Source of the DNA: an uncultured Methylococcaceae bacterium
GTDB taxonomy: Bacteria > Pseudomonadota > Gammaproteobacteria > Methylococcales > Methylomonadaceae
NCBI GenBank assembly: GCA_903873045.1
Contig: CAIQND010000465.1
Coordinates: 1-5,367 of the forward strand
Length of the DNA: 5,367 bases
Reading direction: 5' to 3'
Shown here: positions 1-5,315 of the stretch, one piece after another
Position numbering within the stretch: the first letter of the stretch is position 1
How the letters are laid out: each line of letters opens with the position of its first letter
The notes under the pieces: model-generated
Database searches by the model: none
Seen by the model: the letters and a program-made list of their open reading frames with translations, nothing else
Told to the model about the DNA's origin: nothing
Made by a program: the position numbers and the translations under genes

Positions 1-678
1 CTTGAAAACCTTCGCGGCTATGGCGTGCTTGACCCGGTCGAGAATGCACGTGCGTTAACCTACGACACACAACAAGCATTAACCCCGTCGGCAGTATTAT
101 CGATACTGAAAGAAGGCAATGCACATTTTGTAAATAATTTAAACGCCAACCGTAATTTACTGGAACAGGTTAACGATACCCGGCAAGGTCAATTTCCCAT
201 TGCCATCATCCTGAGCTGCATGGATTCACGTACGTCTGTGGAACTGATTTTTGACCAAGGCTTGGGGGATGTATTTAGCACGCGAATAGCCGGTAATATT
301 ATCAACGACGACATTCTGGGCAGCATGGAATTTGCCTGTAAGCTGGCCGGTTCAAAACTGATTGTGGTATTGGGGCATTCGCATTGTGGCGCAATCAAAG
401 GCGCTTGCGCAAAGGTAGAACTGGATCATTTAACAGGACTGTTGCACAAAATAAAACCGGCTGTCGATGCCGTCAACGCAGAAAAACCGGCAGAAATCAC
501 CACCATTAATAACGGCTTTGTGCAAAAAGTGGCCGATAAAAATGTGCAACTGACGGTCAAGCAAATCAGAAGTAAAAGTCCTTTACTGGATGCCATGGAA
601 AAAAACGGTGACATTGGCATCGTCGGCGGGATGTATGACATTGAAACCGGAAAAGTAAAATTCTATGCGGATATTTAA
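1..678 (+). CDS. Beta-class carbonic anhydrase, 5' end outside window (possibly the C-terminal domain of a SulP fusion)
   Basis: The product is a zinc enzyme that interconverts CO2 and bicarbonate. Numbering from the GTG at 25, the zinc ligands and catalytic pair of the beta class are all visible: C65, D67 and R69 in LSCMDSR, then H118 and C121 in GHSHCG. The flanking blocks FDQGLGDVFSTRIAGN and DILGSMEFACKLAGSK, and the C-terminal IVGGMYDIETGKV, also fit the family, and the end looks complete. The frame is open back to base 1 (LENLRGYG precedes the GTG) and no Shine-Dalgarno sequence lies before position 25, so I read this as a gene cut by the window edge rather than one starting at 25. The segment before the catalytic core (ALTPSAVLSILKEGN, then NRNLLEQVNDTRQGQFP) resembles both exported beta-enzymes and carbonic anhydrase domains fused behind SulP anion transporters. 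The upstream sequence would settle which. Family assignment is very secure; architecture and cell location are open. Confidence 0.93.
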   Translation, partial: LENLRGYGVLDPVENARALTYDTQQALTPSAVLSILKEGNAHFVNNLNANRNLLEQVNDTRQGQFPIAIILSCMDSRTSVELIFDQGLGDVFSTRIAGNIINDDILGSMEFACKLAGSKLIVVLGHSHCGAIKGACAKVELDHLTGLLHKIKPAVDAVNAEKPAEITTINNGFVQKVADKNVQLTVKQIRSKSPLLDAMEKNGDIGIVGGMYDIETGKVKFYADI

Positions 679-729
679 CCGCAACGTGCAGAGCAGTGAT
701 GCACTTTAATAAATGTAACTATTCAGTCC

Positions 730-751
730 CCCCTCTTTAAAAAAAGAGGGG
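730..751. terminator. GC-rich hairpin downstream of carbonic anhydrase, possible terminator
   Basis: The arms CCCCTCTTT (730-738) and AAAGAGGGG (743-751) are perfect complements around a four-A loop, 52 bases after the carbonic anhydrase stop. There is no T-run directly after the stem; the nearest is TTTTT at 762-766. It could end transcription of the anhydrase gene, but the same sequence style is typical of dispersed intergenic repeats, so terminator function is a guess. Confidence 0.4.
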
Positions 752-786
752 TTAGGGGAGATTTTTAAAATCAATCCCCTACCCTC
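746..786. repeat. Second palindromic repeat overlapping the first hairpin
   Basis: TAGGGGA (753-759) pairs with TCCCCTA (775-781). Inside it GATTTT (760-765) pairs with AAAATC (767-772), and outside it GAGGG (746-750) can pair with CCCTC (782-786) across a two-base bulge. The outer arm reuses bases of the 730-751 stem, so the two folds exclude each other. A decayed third block (CCCTTTTTCAAAGAG near 800-814) follows. The style matches multi-hairpin intergenic repeats found in many proteobacterial genomes. Confidence 0.55.
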
Positions 787-802
787 TCGCCTTACTCGCC
801 CT

Positions 803-832
803 TTTTCAAAGAGACAGGTGAATACTTACAAT
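803..832 (+). promoter_or_regulatory. Possible sigma-70 promoter for the small membrane protein gene
   Basis: TTTTCA (803-808) and TACAAT (827-832) are separated by 18 bases, and the -10-like box lies 36 bases before the ATG at 869. The -35 match is poor. It is the best candidate seen between the hairpin repeats and the gene, but a match of this quality is expected by chance in AT-rich DNA. Confidence 0.22.
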
Positions 833-868
833 AGTGAATATTAATGAGTCAATTTTTGGGAGTACCTC

Positions 869-1282
869 ATGAATCTATTAGTTAATCGAAAATTAATGAT
901 TCAATTCGTTCTGATCGGCATTGTCATACTATTTTACGATGTGATGTTGCACGCCATGTTCTCAATTGTGCATATTGCTTTCGAATGGCTTGAGCTGACT
1001 CTTGATCATATTATTGAGCATATTTTTCACACCGACCGCCAACAAAGCCAAATCATTGTCTTTTATCTGCTATGGCTGATTGCGTTTTACGGACTCTATC
1101 GGATCTGCCGTGCGTTACCCGGCATTTATAACCGACTTAAAGAACAGCTTTTTGCCATCTGTTTACAATGTAAATCATATCTTATCGAGTATTGTAGAGA
1201 TCAGTCTTCAGTACAAAAAATAAAATGGCTTACCTTTTTTATAGTGGGCTTATCGTGCCTTGTTTTTATTACGTTCAGTTAA
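869..1282 (+). CDS. Small three-helix membrane protein, function unknown
   Basis: I do not recognise a named family. The 137-residue product has hydrophobic segments at about 11-36, 61-79 and 119-136, so it is probably an inner-membrane protein. The start is well supported: GGGAG at 858-862 lies six bases before the ATG. Between helices 1 and 2 there is an acidic, histidine-rich stretch, FEWLELTLDHIIEHIFHTD, with H47, H51 and H54 on one helical face; H28 and H35 lie in or near helix 1. The basic loop between helices 2 and 3 carries a CxxC (C98, C101) plus C109. These residues could bind a metal or haem, but that is inference. The gene lies 190 bp after the carbonic anhydrase on the same strand, separated by hairpin repeats and a possible promoter, so an operon is uncertain. 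The clear ribosome site and coherent membrane topology argue for a real gene. Confidence 0.75.
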   Translation: MNLLVNRKLMIQFVLIGIVILFYDVMLHAMFSIVHIAFEWLELTLDHIIEHIFHTDRQQSQIIVFYLLWLIAFYGLYRICRALPGIYNRLKEQLFAICLQCKSYLIEYCRDQSSVQKIKWLTFFIVGLSCLVFITFS

Positions 1283-1299
1283 CATCGCCCCGCGTTCAG

Positions 1300-1356
1300 T
1301 GGCTAAGAAAAGCAGTCACCTCTGCTTTAGTGCCACACACAATATCAAAATTGTGT
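1300..1356. other. Two small hairpins just after the membrane protein gene
   Basis: AAAGCAG (1309-1315) pairs with CTGCTTT (1322-1328), with TGGC/GCCA (1300-1303, 1332-1335) outside. ACACAAT (1337-1343) then pairs with ATTGTGT (1350-1356). They start 18 bases after the stop of the small membrane protein gene. Neither has a T-tract, so they could be weak terminators or 3'-end stabilising structures. Confidence 0.3.
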
Positions 1357-1471
1357 CAAAGCCATTTTTACGGGAGTAATCCGTCCAGAATTTAGTCATT
1401 TAGCGGTAAGCGCATAAAGAATCATGAAATAAACCCGTAAAAAGGGGCGACTGATCTATTAGCCGCATAGC

Positions 1472-1520
1472 AGGCATGTTATTTTTAAAATAGATGCCTT
1501 GGAAAATTTAAAATTTTCCA
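1472..1520. other. Two adjacent AT-rich palindromes
   Basis: AGGCAT (1472-1477) and ATGCCT (1494-1499) enclose a TATTTT/AAAATA stem. Immediately after, TGGAAAATTT (1500-1509) and AAATTTTCCA (1511-1520) are perfect 10-base arms around one central base. They lie in the gene-free region, 190-240 bases beyond the nearest stop codon. I cannot tell whether they are protein-binding sites, a decayed repeat or a bidirectional terminator. Confidence 0.4.
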
Positions 1521-1544
1521 GAGAGCTGATCCATAAATAAGGCA

Positions 1545-1680
1545 AGACTAAACCCCAATGCCATTAAGTTAAGTACCTCGTGGCAAGATAAACCGTTGAC
1601 TGAGCGGAGCCGAAGCCTGCAAAATCGCTTCGACTCCGCTCAGCGAACGGCTTAACTTAGTGCCATTGAGACTAAACCCC
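1545..1680. mobile_element. MITE-like element, copy 1, in perfect 12-bp direct repeats
   Basis: The core is 1557-1668 (112 bp), bounded by identical AGACTAAACCCC at 1545-1556 and 1669-1680, as expected for a target-site duplication. The ends are inverted repeats: ATGCCATTAAGTTAAG (1558-1573) against the complement of 1651-1666, 14 of 16 matching. Inside is a second inverted pair of about 24 bases (CCGTTGACTGAGC... against ...GCTCAGCGAACGG) with a short CTGCAAAATC-type loop, so the whole unit can fold into a long hairpin. It has no reading frame and would need a transposase supplied elsewhere. The terminal AATGCC...AGTTAAG resembles my recollection of IS4 ends, and the IS4 subgroup makes duplications of roughly 10-13 bp; parentage is therefore plausible but unconfirmed. 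A second copy lies at 3764-3873. Confidence 0.82.
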
Positions 1681-1703
1681 CTTTCCAATGGAAGGTTAAA
1701 TGG

Positions 1704-1807
1704 TATAGAGCCATGTAGAAATAAAGCGACATTCGCCCACCCTCACCCCAGCCCTCTCCCGGAGGGAGAGGGCGCTTTATGTTGCTTTACTTCTAAGCCA
1801 CTCTATA
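1704..1807. repeat. 104-bp imperfect palindrome with GCCCTCTCCC core
   Basis: The core GCCCTCTCCC (1751-1760) and GGGAGAGGGC (1764-1773) is a perfect 10-base stem with a three-base loop. Outer arms also pair: TATAGAG (1704-1710) with CTCTATA (1801-1807), and the TAGAAATAAAGCGACAT side (1716-1732) with its near-complement around 1775-1795. The CCCTCACCCCAGCCCTCTCCC style is a common dispersed intergenic repeat in proteobacteria. It lies between convergent genes, where a two-way terminator would be useful, but there is no clear T-tract. Confidence 0.65.
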
Positions 1808-1830
1808 TATGGATATAATTTCGATGCTAA

Positions 1831-1861
1831 CGGATACCATCCCTTCAAAGGATAGTATCCG
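1831..1861. repeat. CGGATA palindrome, copy A, downstream of the porin
   Basis: CGGATACCATCC (1831-1842) pairs with GGATAGTATCCG (1850-1861) with one mismatch and a seven-base loop. It begins 60 bases past the porin stop, so it could be that gene's 3' hairpin, but no T-run follows in the porin direction. A related palindrome, split by a MITE, lies upstream of the porin at 3735-3887. Both copies are followed by a similar TCTGAAA...CTATAG.GGT motif (1895-1916 and 3905-3926). Confidence 0.6.
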
Positions 1862-1920
1862 TGTGAGTTAAATTGTCAGGTAGTGGATGTTTAATGTCTG
1901 AAAGACTATAGAGGTATTTT

Positions 1921-3552
1921 TTAAAACCTAAATTGACTTTGCACATAGAAATAATCGGTATCACCGCCCGGCGTTGTCGTTGCCGTTGCCGTTGAAACGG
2001 CTGTTTTGGCAAACTGGCCTTTAAATAAATGAACCCATCCCGCATCAAAGTTCAAGCTGCTGTTGTAGTTATAGCGACTTGTAGCGCTCAGTTGATTCCC
2101 CACATAACTGCCGCTGGTGCCATTGGCATTACCCACAAGACCGGGTGAAACACCGGATGAGCATGAGCCTCCGCCCCAACAATCACCTGCTGAAGCCAGC
2201 CAGATAAAACGTTGTTGCAATAACACGCTTACATCTGAACGGGGCGCGAAACTAAACCGGTAGCCGGGTGAATTGATGTTACTACGTTGGAAGGCGGAAT
2301 AAATACTCGTATAGCCAAAATCAATCATTGAGTCGCCATACAGCGCATCGAAACGACCATCAGTTGAGCCGCTACTGTACTTGCTGCTTTTGCTGCCACT
2401 GGCCCAATCATATTCCAAAATAAAACGGGGCGACATGGGGAGGTCAAAACTGTAAGCCGCTTCGATATGTTCAGACCACGCTTGGTGATTTTGCTGCTGA
2501 TTGTTAACGGAAGCGTTATATTGTACTGTCCCAAATTGCCCCATACTTTCGGCGACAAAATCAAAGGCACCTTTTTTTGGCTTTATATACAAACGTAAAC
2601 CAGGCGTAAAATATTTACGGTTTCGGGTGGCGTTGTTAGTGCTATCGCCCTCATTCAGATGGTATAAATAGATTTCTGTATTGATGTTTTTAATGACGTT
2701 ATAGCCTTCCAATATACCGCCAGAAAAAAACGTTTGGGTATCTTCCAAATCCCATTGTTGATTGCCATCAATCAACAGATTAGCATTGGCTGCCAACAGA
2801 TTGGGATTGCCATTAGGGGGCGTGGAGCTATAATTTGGATAACGCAGGACAGGCAGAGTGCCAAAGGCATTAAATTGCCATTGCTTATAATCAAGCACTC
2901 TGATGCGCAGACCGGTAAAGCTATTGGCCGTATTACGGAAACCGGGTCGAGAAACCAGACGACGGCTGCCCAAGTCTATGGTTTGGCGACCGGCTTTAAT
3001 TTCTACCCCCCGGCCACTAAAAAACGCATTTTTATCAGCCCACGACACATAGCCTTGAATAAAGTCAGCGGTATCAACTATCGTGTTATTGGGAGGATTC
3101 GGCGTGTTATTAGTGCCGTGGTCTGATAACAGTCCCCGCGCATCCATAAATTCAGTGGCAAACCGGAAGTTGCCCAGCTTGGCTTGTAGCCAAAGATCGG
3201 TTTGAATTTCAATTTGCTGGTTACCGCCAGCGGCCTTAGGTGCCGGAGATGGTTGGCTGGGCTTAAAGGTATCACTCAACGACTCATAACGGACTCGATT
3301 CTCAAGACCGACTGTTAGCCAATCAGGTAAGTGTAACGTATCGTGCAAATTCCAGACGGGCTTTTCATAATTATTACCCAGCAAAGCGTCATCCATTACG
3401 GCATTATAAGCGGCCATGGAGGGGCGAGAGTAGGTTGGCGCAGGCTCTGCGGCCTGACTGATTTCGCTATTAATTAGAGCAAAGCCGCAGCTTATAATGA
3501 GTTTTAATGCGCAATGGGCAGTAGCCTTCGCATGATTTTTTCTTGGTTTCAT
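1921..3552 (-). CDS. Outer-membrane beta-barrel protein, alginate-export (AlgE-like) family
   Basis: The product is an outer-membrane channel of the Alginate_exp type; members of this group carry various solutes, so alginate itself is not implied. I chose ATG at 3552 (543 residues). A TTG one codon earlier (3555) keeps the frame but has no better ribosome site, and the Shine-Dalgarno match is weak for both. A signal peptide is visible: basic KPRKNHAK, a hydrophobic stretch, then ISQA/AEP near residues 32-37. The mature part alternates in beta-strand fashion, with the family-like block AGRQTIDLGSRRLVSR near 188-203 followed by FRNTANSFTGLRIR, and a late FDALYGDSMIDFGY. It ends ...YVQSQFRF, a terminal phenylalanine as expected for barrel assembly by BAM. 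A Gly/Ser-rich segment DCWGGGSCSSG holds two cysteines that could form a disulphide in an exposed loop. Length suits the family. The gene stands alone, 600 bp from the permease. Substrate unknown. Confidence 0.85.
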   Translation of the reverse strand: MKPRKNHAKATAHCALKLIISCGFALINSEISQAAEPAPTYSRPSMAAYNAVMDDALLGNNYEKPVWNLHDTLHLPDWLTVGLENRVRYESLSDTFKPSQPSPAPKAAGGNQQIEIQTDLWLQAKLGNFRFATEFMDARGLLSDHGTNNTPNPPNNTIVDTADFIQGYVSWADKNAFFSGRGVEIKAGRQTIDLGSRRLVSRPGFRNTANSFTGLRIRVLDYKQWQFNAFGTLPVLRYPNYSSTPPNGNPNLLAANANLLIDGNQQWDLEDTQTFFSGGILEGYNVIKNINTEIYLYHLNEGDSTNNATRNRKYFTPGLRLYIKPKKGAFDFVAESMGQFGTVQYNASVNNQQQNHQAWSEHIEAAYSFDLPMSPRFILEYDWASGSKSSKYSSGSTDGRFDALYGDSMIDFGYTSIYSAFQRSNINSPGYRFSFAPRSDVSVLLQQRFIWLASAGDCWGGGSCSSGVSPGLVGNANGTSGSYVGNQLSATSRYNYNSSLNFDAGWVHLFKGQFAKTAVSTATATTTPGGDTDYFYVQSQFRF

Positions 3553-3555
3553 CAA

Positions 3556-3734
3556 TCACTTAGGGTGTAAATAGTAATAAACATTGTCGTTGTTTCATCG
3601 ATGTACAGAAATCTTGTGTAACGTTTCATTAGTTGCAGGTAGCCGCTGCCCGAATGTAGTTATTCAAGCCCGAATTAAATACGGTATCGTCTTTCAGAAA
3701 TTAAAGTTCCATTACATGAGGTTTGAAGCCCATA
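3556..3734. other. Porin upstream region, no convincing element
   Basis: This AT-leaning stretch should hold the porin promoter and leader. I see no strong -35/-10 pair on the minus strand and no long palindrome, only a minor GCAG...CTGC. An open frame on the plus strand at 3584-3862 runs into the MITE and has no coding character. Confidence 0.4.
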
Positions 3735-3887
3735 CGGATAGCATCCTTAAAGAGATGATATCCAATGTCGTTAAGTTAAGCGCCTCTTGGCAAGATAAAC
3801 CGTTGGCTAAGCGGAGCCGAAGCCCGCAAAATCGCTTCGACTCCGCTCAGCGAACGGTTTAACTTAATGACATAGGGATGCTATCCG
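3735..3887. repeat. CGGATA palindrome, copy B, interrupted by a MITE
   Basis: The arms CGGATAGCATCC (3735-3746) and GGATGCTATCCG (3876-3887) are perfect 12-base complements but are now 129 bases apart. Between them lie the second MITE and a duplicate of one arm region (3751-3763). Deleting the MITE plus that duplicate restores a hairpin with a TTAAAG loop, very like copy A at 1831-1861. This implies the palindrome is older than the insertion. Confidence 0.7.
3751..3886. mobile_element. MITE-like element, copy 2, in imperfect 13-bp direct repeats
   Basis: The core 3764-3873 (110 bp) aligns without gaps to the copy at 1557-1666, with 11 differences counted by eye (about 90% identity), in the same orientation. 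The ends are again inverted repeats (ATGTCGTTAAGTTAAG against the complement of the right end, 14 of 16). It is flanked by 3751-3763 and 3874-3886, which match at 11 of 13 bases, as for a slightly decayed target duplication. No protein is encoded. It lies about 200 bp upstream of the porin start, so it may have moved or altered upstream control of that gene. Confidence 0.8.
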
Positions 3888-3952
3888 CTAAGATCGAAAT
3901 TATTTATCTGAAAATCTATAGCGGTGGAATATTGTTCTCTACAATAGGCATT

Positions 3953-4158
3953 GATTCTTAGGCATCCTTCATTCATCGGTTTACACTTTTTCTAATTACA
4001 GACGCGTAGGTCGGGTTAGCGAGAGCGTAACCCGACAAATCGTACTATCTGTGTCGGGTTACGGCTACCGCCTAACCCGACCTACAGAGATTATTAGCAT
4101 TTTTTTGATAAAAAAGTGTCAACTACTTTTGAGCTTCTATGAAGGATGCCGATTCTTA
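3953..4158. mobile_element. 190-bp inverted-repeat element in 8-bp direct repeats, at the permease stop codon
   Basis: The element 3961-4150 begins GGCATCCTTCAT and ends with its perfect complement ATGAAGGATGCC (4139-4150). A second, subterminal pair also matches: GTTTACACTTTTT (3979-3991) against the complement of 4111-4123, 12 of 13. It is bounded by GATTCTTA at 3953-3960 and 4151-4158, consistent with an 8-bp target duplication (9 if the shared G is counted). The right duplicate contains the permease stop codon. There is no transposase frame, so it is a non-autonomous element. GG-starting ends and an 8-bp duplication would suit an IS256- or IS1595-type parent, but I cannot decide between them. 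Confidence 0.72.
4006..4085. repeat. GTAGGTCGGGTTAG double-hairpin repeat
   Basis: Perfect 14-base inverted ends GTAGGTCGGGTTAG (4006-4019) and CTAACCCGACCTAC (4072-4085) enclose two back-to-back hairpins, since each half also contains its own GGGTTA/TAACCC pair. This is the style of the dispersed REP-like repeats common between genes in gammaproteobacteria. It lies wholly inside the 190-bp element. Confidence 0.75.
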
Positions 4159-5259
4159 GAACAACAAACCGAGTATCACCCCCAGTGCCATAAAAAATCC
4201 GAATAGCGCCACCGCCAAAGGCTTTGATATTTCACGCCACAAATAGAGGAAAGGGATGATACTGTAAGTCCCCAGGGTCATAGCGAATAACATCACATAC
4301 CCTGACGCTACGCCTTGACGCTGTAGCTGGGCTGCAAACATGACATCCAGCGCGATGGGTGTAGGCATGATGACTGAAATCAAACTTACAAACGCCAATC
4401 GCAGAGGGGTTACTTCAGATAAGATTAAATCCCAGGGAATCAATACCAGCAGAGTCGCAGAAATAATGCTGGCAAAAAGCATCAGAGTAACGGTTGGTTT
4501 GAACAACATCCAAACATGCTTGCCGTAATCCCAAGCCAGTTCATGGAAGACCTTGGTAAAGTGTTCCGGCATATCTTCTTTAGGCAATAAACCGAAAATA
4601 TCGGCACCACTTTCTTTTTCGACGGATAGTAGTTGAAATGGTTGGTCTCGCTCGAACCAGAGGATTAACGATGGCATGACGACCAGAATCAAGAATAATA
4701 AAATCGCATACTTGGTTAGCGACATGGTAAGCGGGAGAGCCATGAAGGTCATCATGACTACAACGGGGTTGAAATTGGGTGAGCTAAAAAGAAATCCCAG
4801 CGCGGCCTCGATTCTGCCTCGTCCACGCGTCATGCCGCAAATGACAGGAACAGAACAGTTGGCACAAATACCTGCCGGTACTCCGATCAGAGCGCCTTTG
4901 ACAGAATTCAAATACCGGTTATTACCCAGCTTAAGCGGATAATATCGAAGTACGGTGTGCAACAAGGCACCGAATAGAACACCAAAAGTCATGCCAATCT
5001 TCATGCTATTTAACCAGTTAACTGCCGAAGCAGCAATCCTAAGCCAAATTGGCGCATTGAGATCTACCGTCATAATCTGTTTACTATAAACCATACTGGG
5101 TAGGACATCATTTATATGCTCTACTTTGCTGAATAGTTGTGGATATCGGGATGTAAACCAGAATATGCTGACAATGAGGACAGCCAGCCCCATCAAGATG
5201 ATAGGACGCCAATGATAATGAATAGATTTCATCGGGGCACGATTTGATATATTGCTCAT
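4156..5259 (-). CDS. Inner-membrane permease, DUF318/ArsP class
   Basis: The 367-residue product is a polytopic membrane protein of the predicted-permease family that includes ArsP, an exporter of organoarsenicals; other members have been linked to metal efflux. Hydrophobic segments lie near 18-36, 75-105, 122-142, 156-176, 182-202, 255-276, 288-310, 316-340 and 345-367, with a charged loop at 203-250. The signature is GVPAGICANCSVPVICGMTRGRG at about 126-148, with C132, C135 and C141, followed by ALGFLFSSPNFNP; a second half-motif, MPTPIALD, lies near 298-305, consistent with an internal repeat. The cysteines could handle a thiol-reactive substrate, which remains unknown. The start at 5259 is chosen because GAGG (5264-5267) lies four bases upstream; the next ATG, at codon 10, has no such site. 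A palindrome at 5297-5315 may regulate the gene. Its 3' end abuts an inserted element whose duplication contains the stop codon. Confidence 0.85.
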   Translation of the reverse strand: MSNISNRAPMKSIHYHWRPIILMGLAVLIVSIFWFTSRYPQLFSKVEHINDVLPSMVYSKQIMTVDLNAPIWLRIAASAVNWLNSMKIGMTFGVLFGALLHTVLRYYPLKLGNNRYLNSVKGALIGVPAGICANCSVPVICGMTRGRGRIEAALGFLFSSPNFNPVVVMMTFMALPLTMSLTKYAILLFLILVVMPSLILWFERDQPFQLLSVEKESGADIFGLLPKEDMPEHFTKVFHELAWDYGKHVWMLFKPTVTLMLFASIISATLLVLIPWDLILSEVTPLRLAFVSLISVIMPTPIALDVMFAAQLQRQGVASGYVMLFAMTLGTYSIIPFLYLWREISKPLAVALFGFFMALGVILGLLF

Positions 5260-5296
5260 AATACCTCAGTACGAAAAAAGGACGTTTTTTTTAAAA

Positions 5297-5315
5297 TAAT
5301 GATTAGGAATCATTA
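5297..5315. promoter_or_regulatory. Perfect 8-3-8 palindrome upstream of the permease, candidate operator
   Basis: TAATGATT and AATCATTA are exact complements around AGG, 38 bases before the permease ATG. Symmetry and position suit a repressor site overlapping the promoter. The AATGAT/ATCATT half-sites recall Fur-type boxes, but the spacing is longer than the classical Fur consensus, so the regulator is unknown. No single promoter pair stands out around it. Confidence 0.45.

Noticed and set aside
1545..1680. CRISPR-like pair of repeats (AGACTAAACCCC twice)
   Set aside because: There are only two 12-base repeats, the interval is a palindromic element, and no array or cas gene is seen. A target-site duplication explains it better.
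1831..1861. Rho-independent terminator for the porin
   Set aside because: The hairpin is strong but no T-run follows in the porin direction, and a related palindrome occurs elsewhere, so a repeat is the better call.
1845..2048. Minus-strand frame overlapping the porin 3' end
   Set aside because: It is an alternative frame of the porin coding sequence, with low-complexity arginine/glutamine content.
2734..3126. 130-codon plus-strand frame inside the porin gene
   Set aside because: It lies antisense to a well-supported coding region and shows no ribosome site or recognisable domain.
3553..3555. TTG as the porin start
   Set aside because: The adjacent ATG at 3552 is the more usual start; the TTG adds one residue and no better ribosome site.
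3584..3862. Open reading frame of 92 codons on the plus strand
   Set aside because: It runs into the MITE copy, has no ribosome site, and its predicted protein lacks domain or membrane character. It is antisense to the porin upstream region.
4006..4085. tRNA or structured RNA gene
   Set aside because: The strong stems come from a REP-like inverted repeat; no cloverleaf arms, anticodon loop or CCA end are present.
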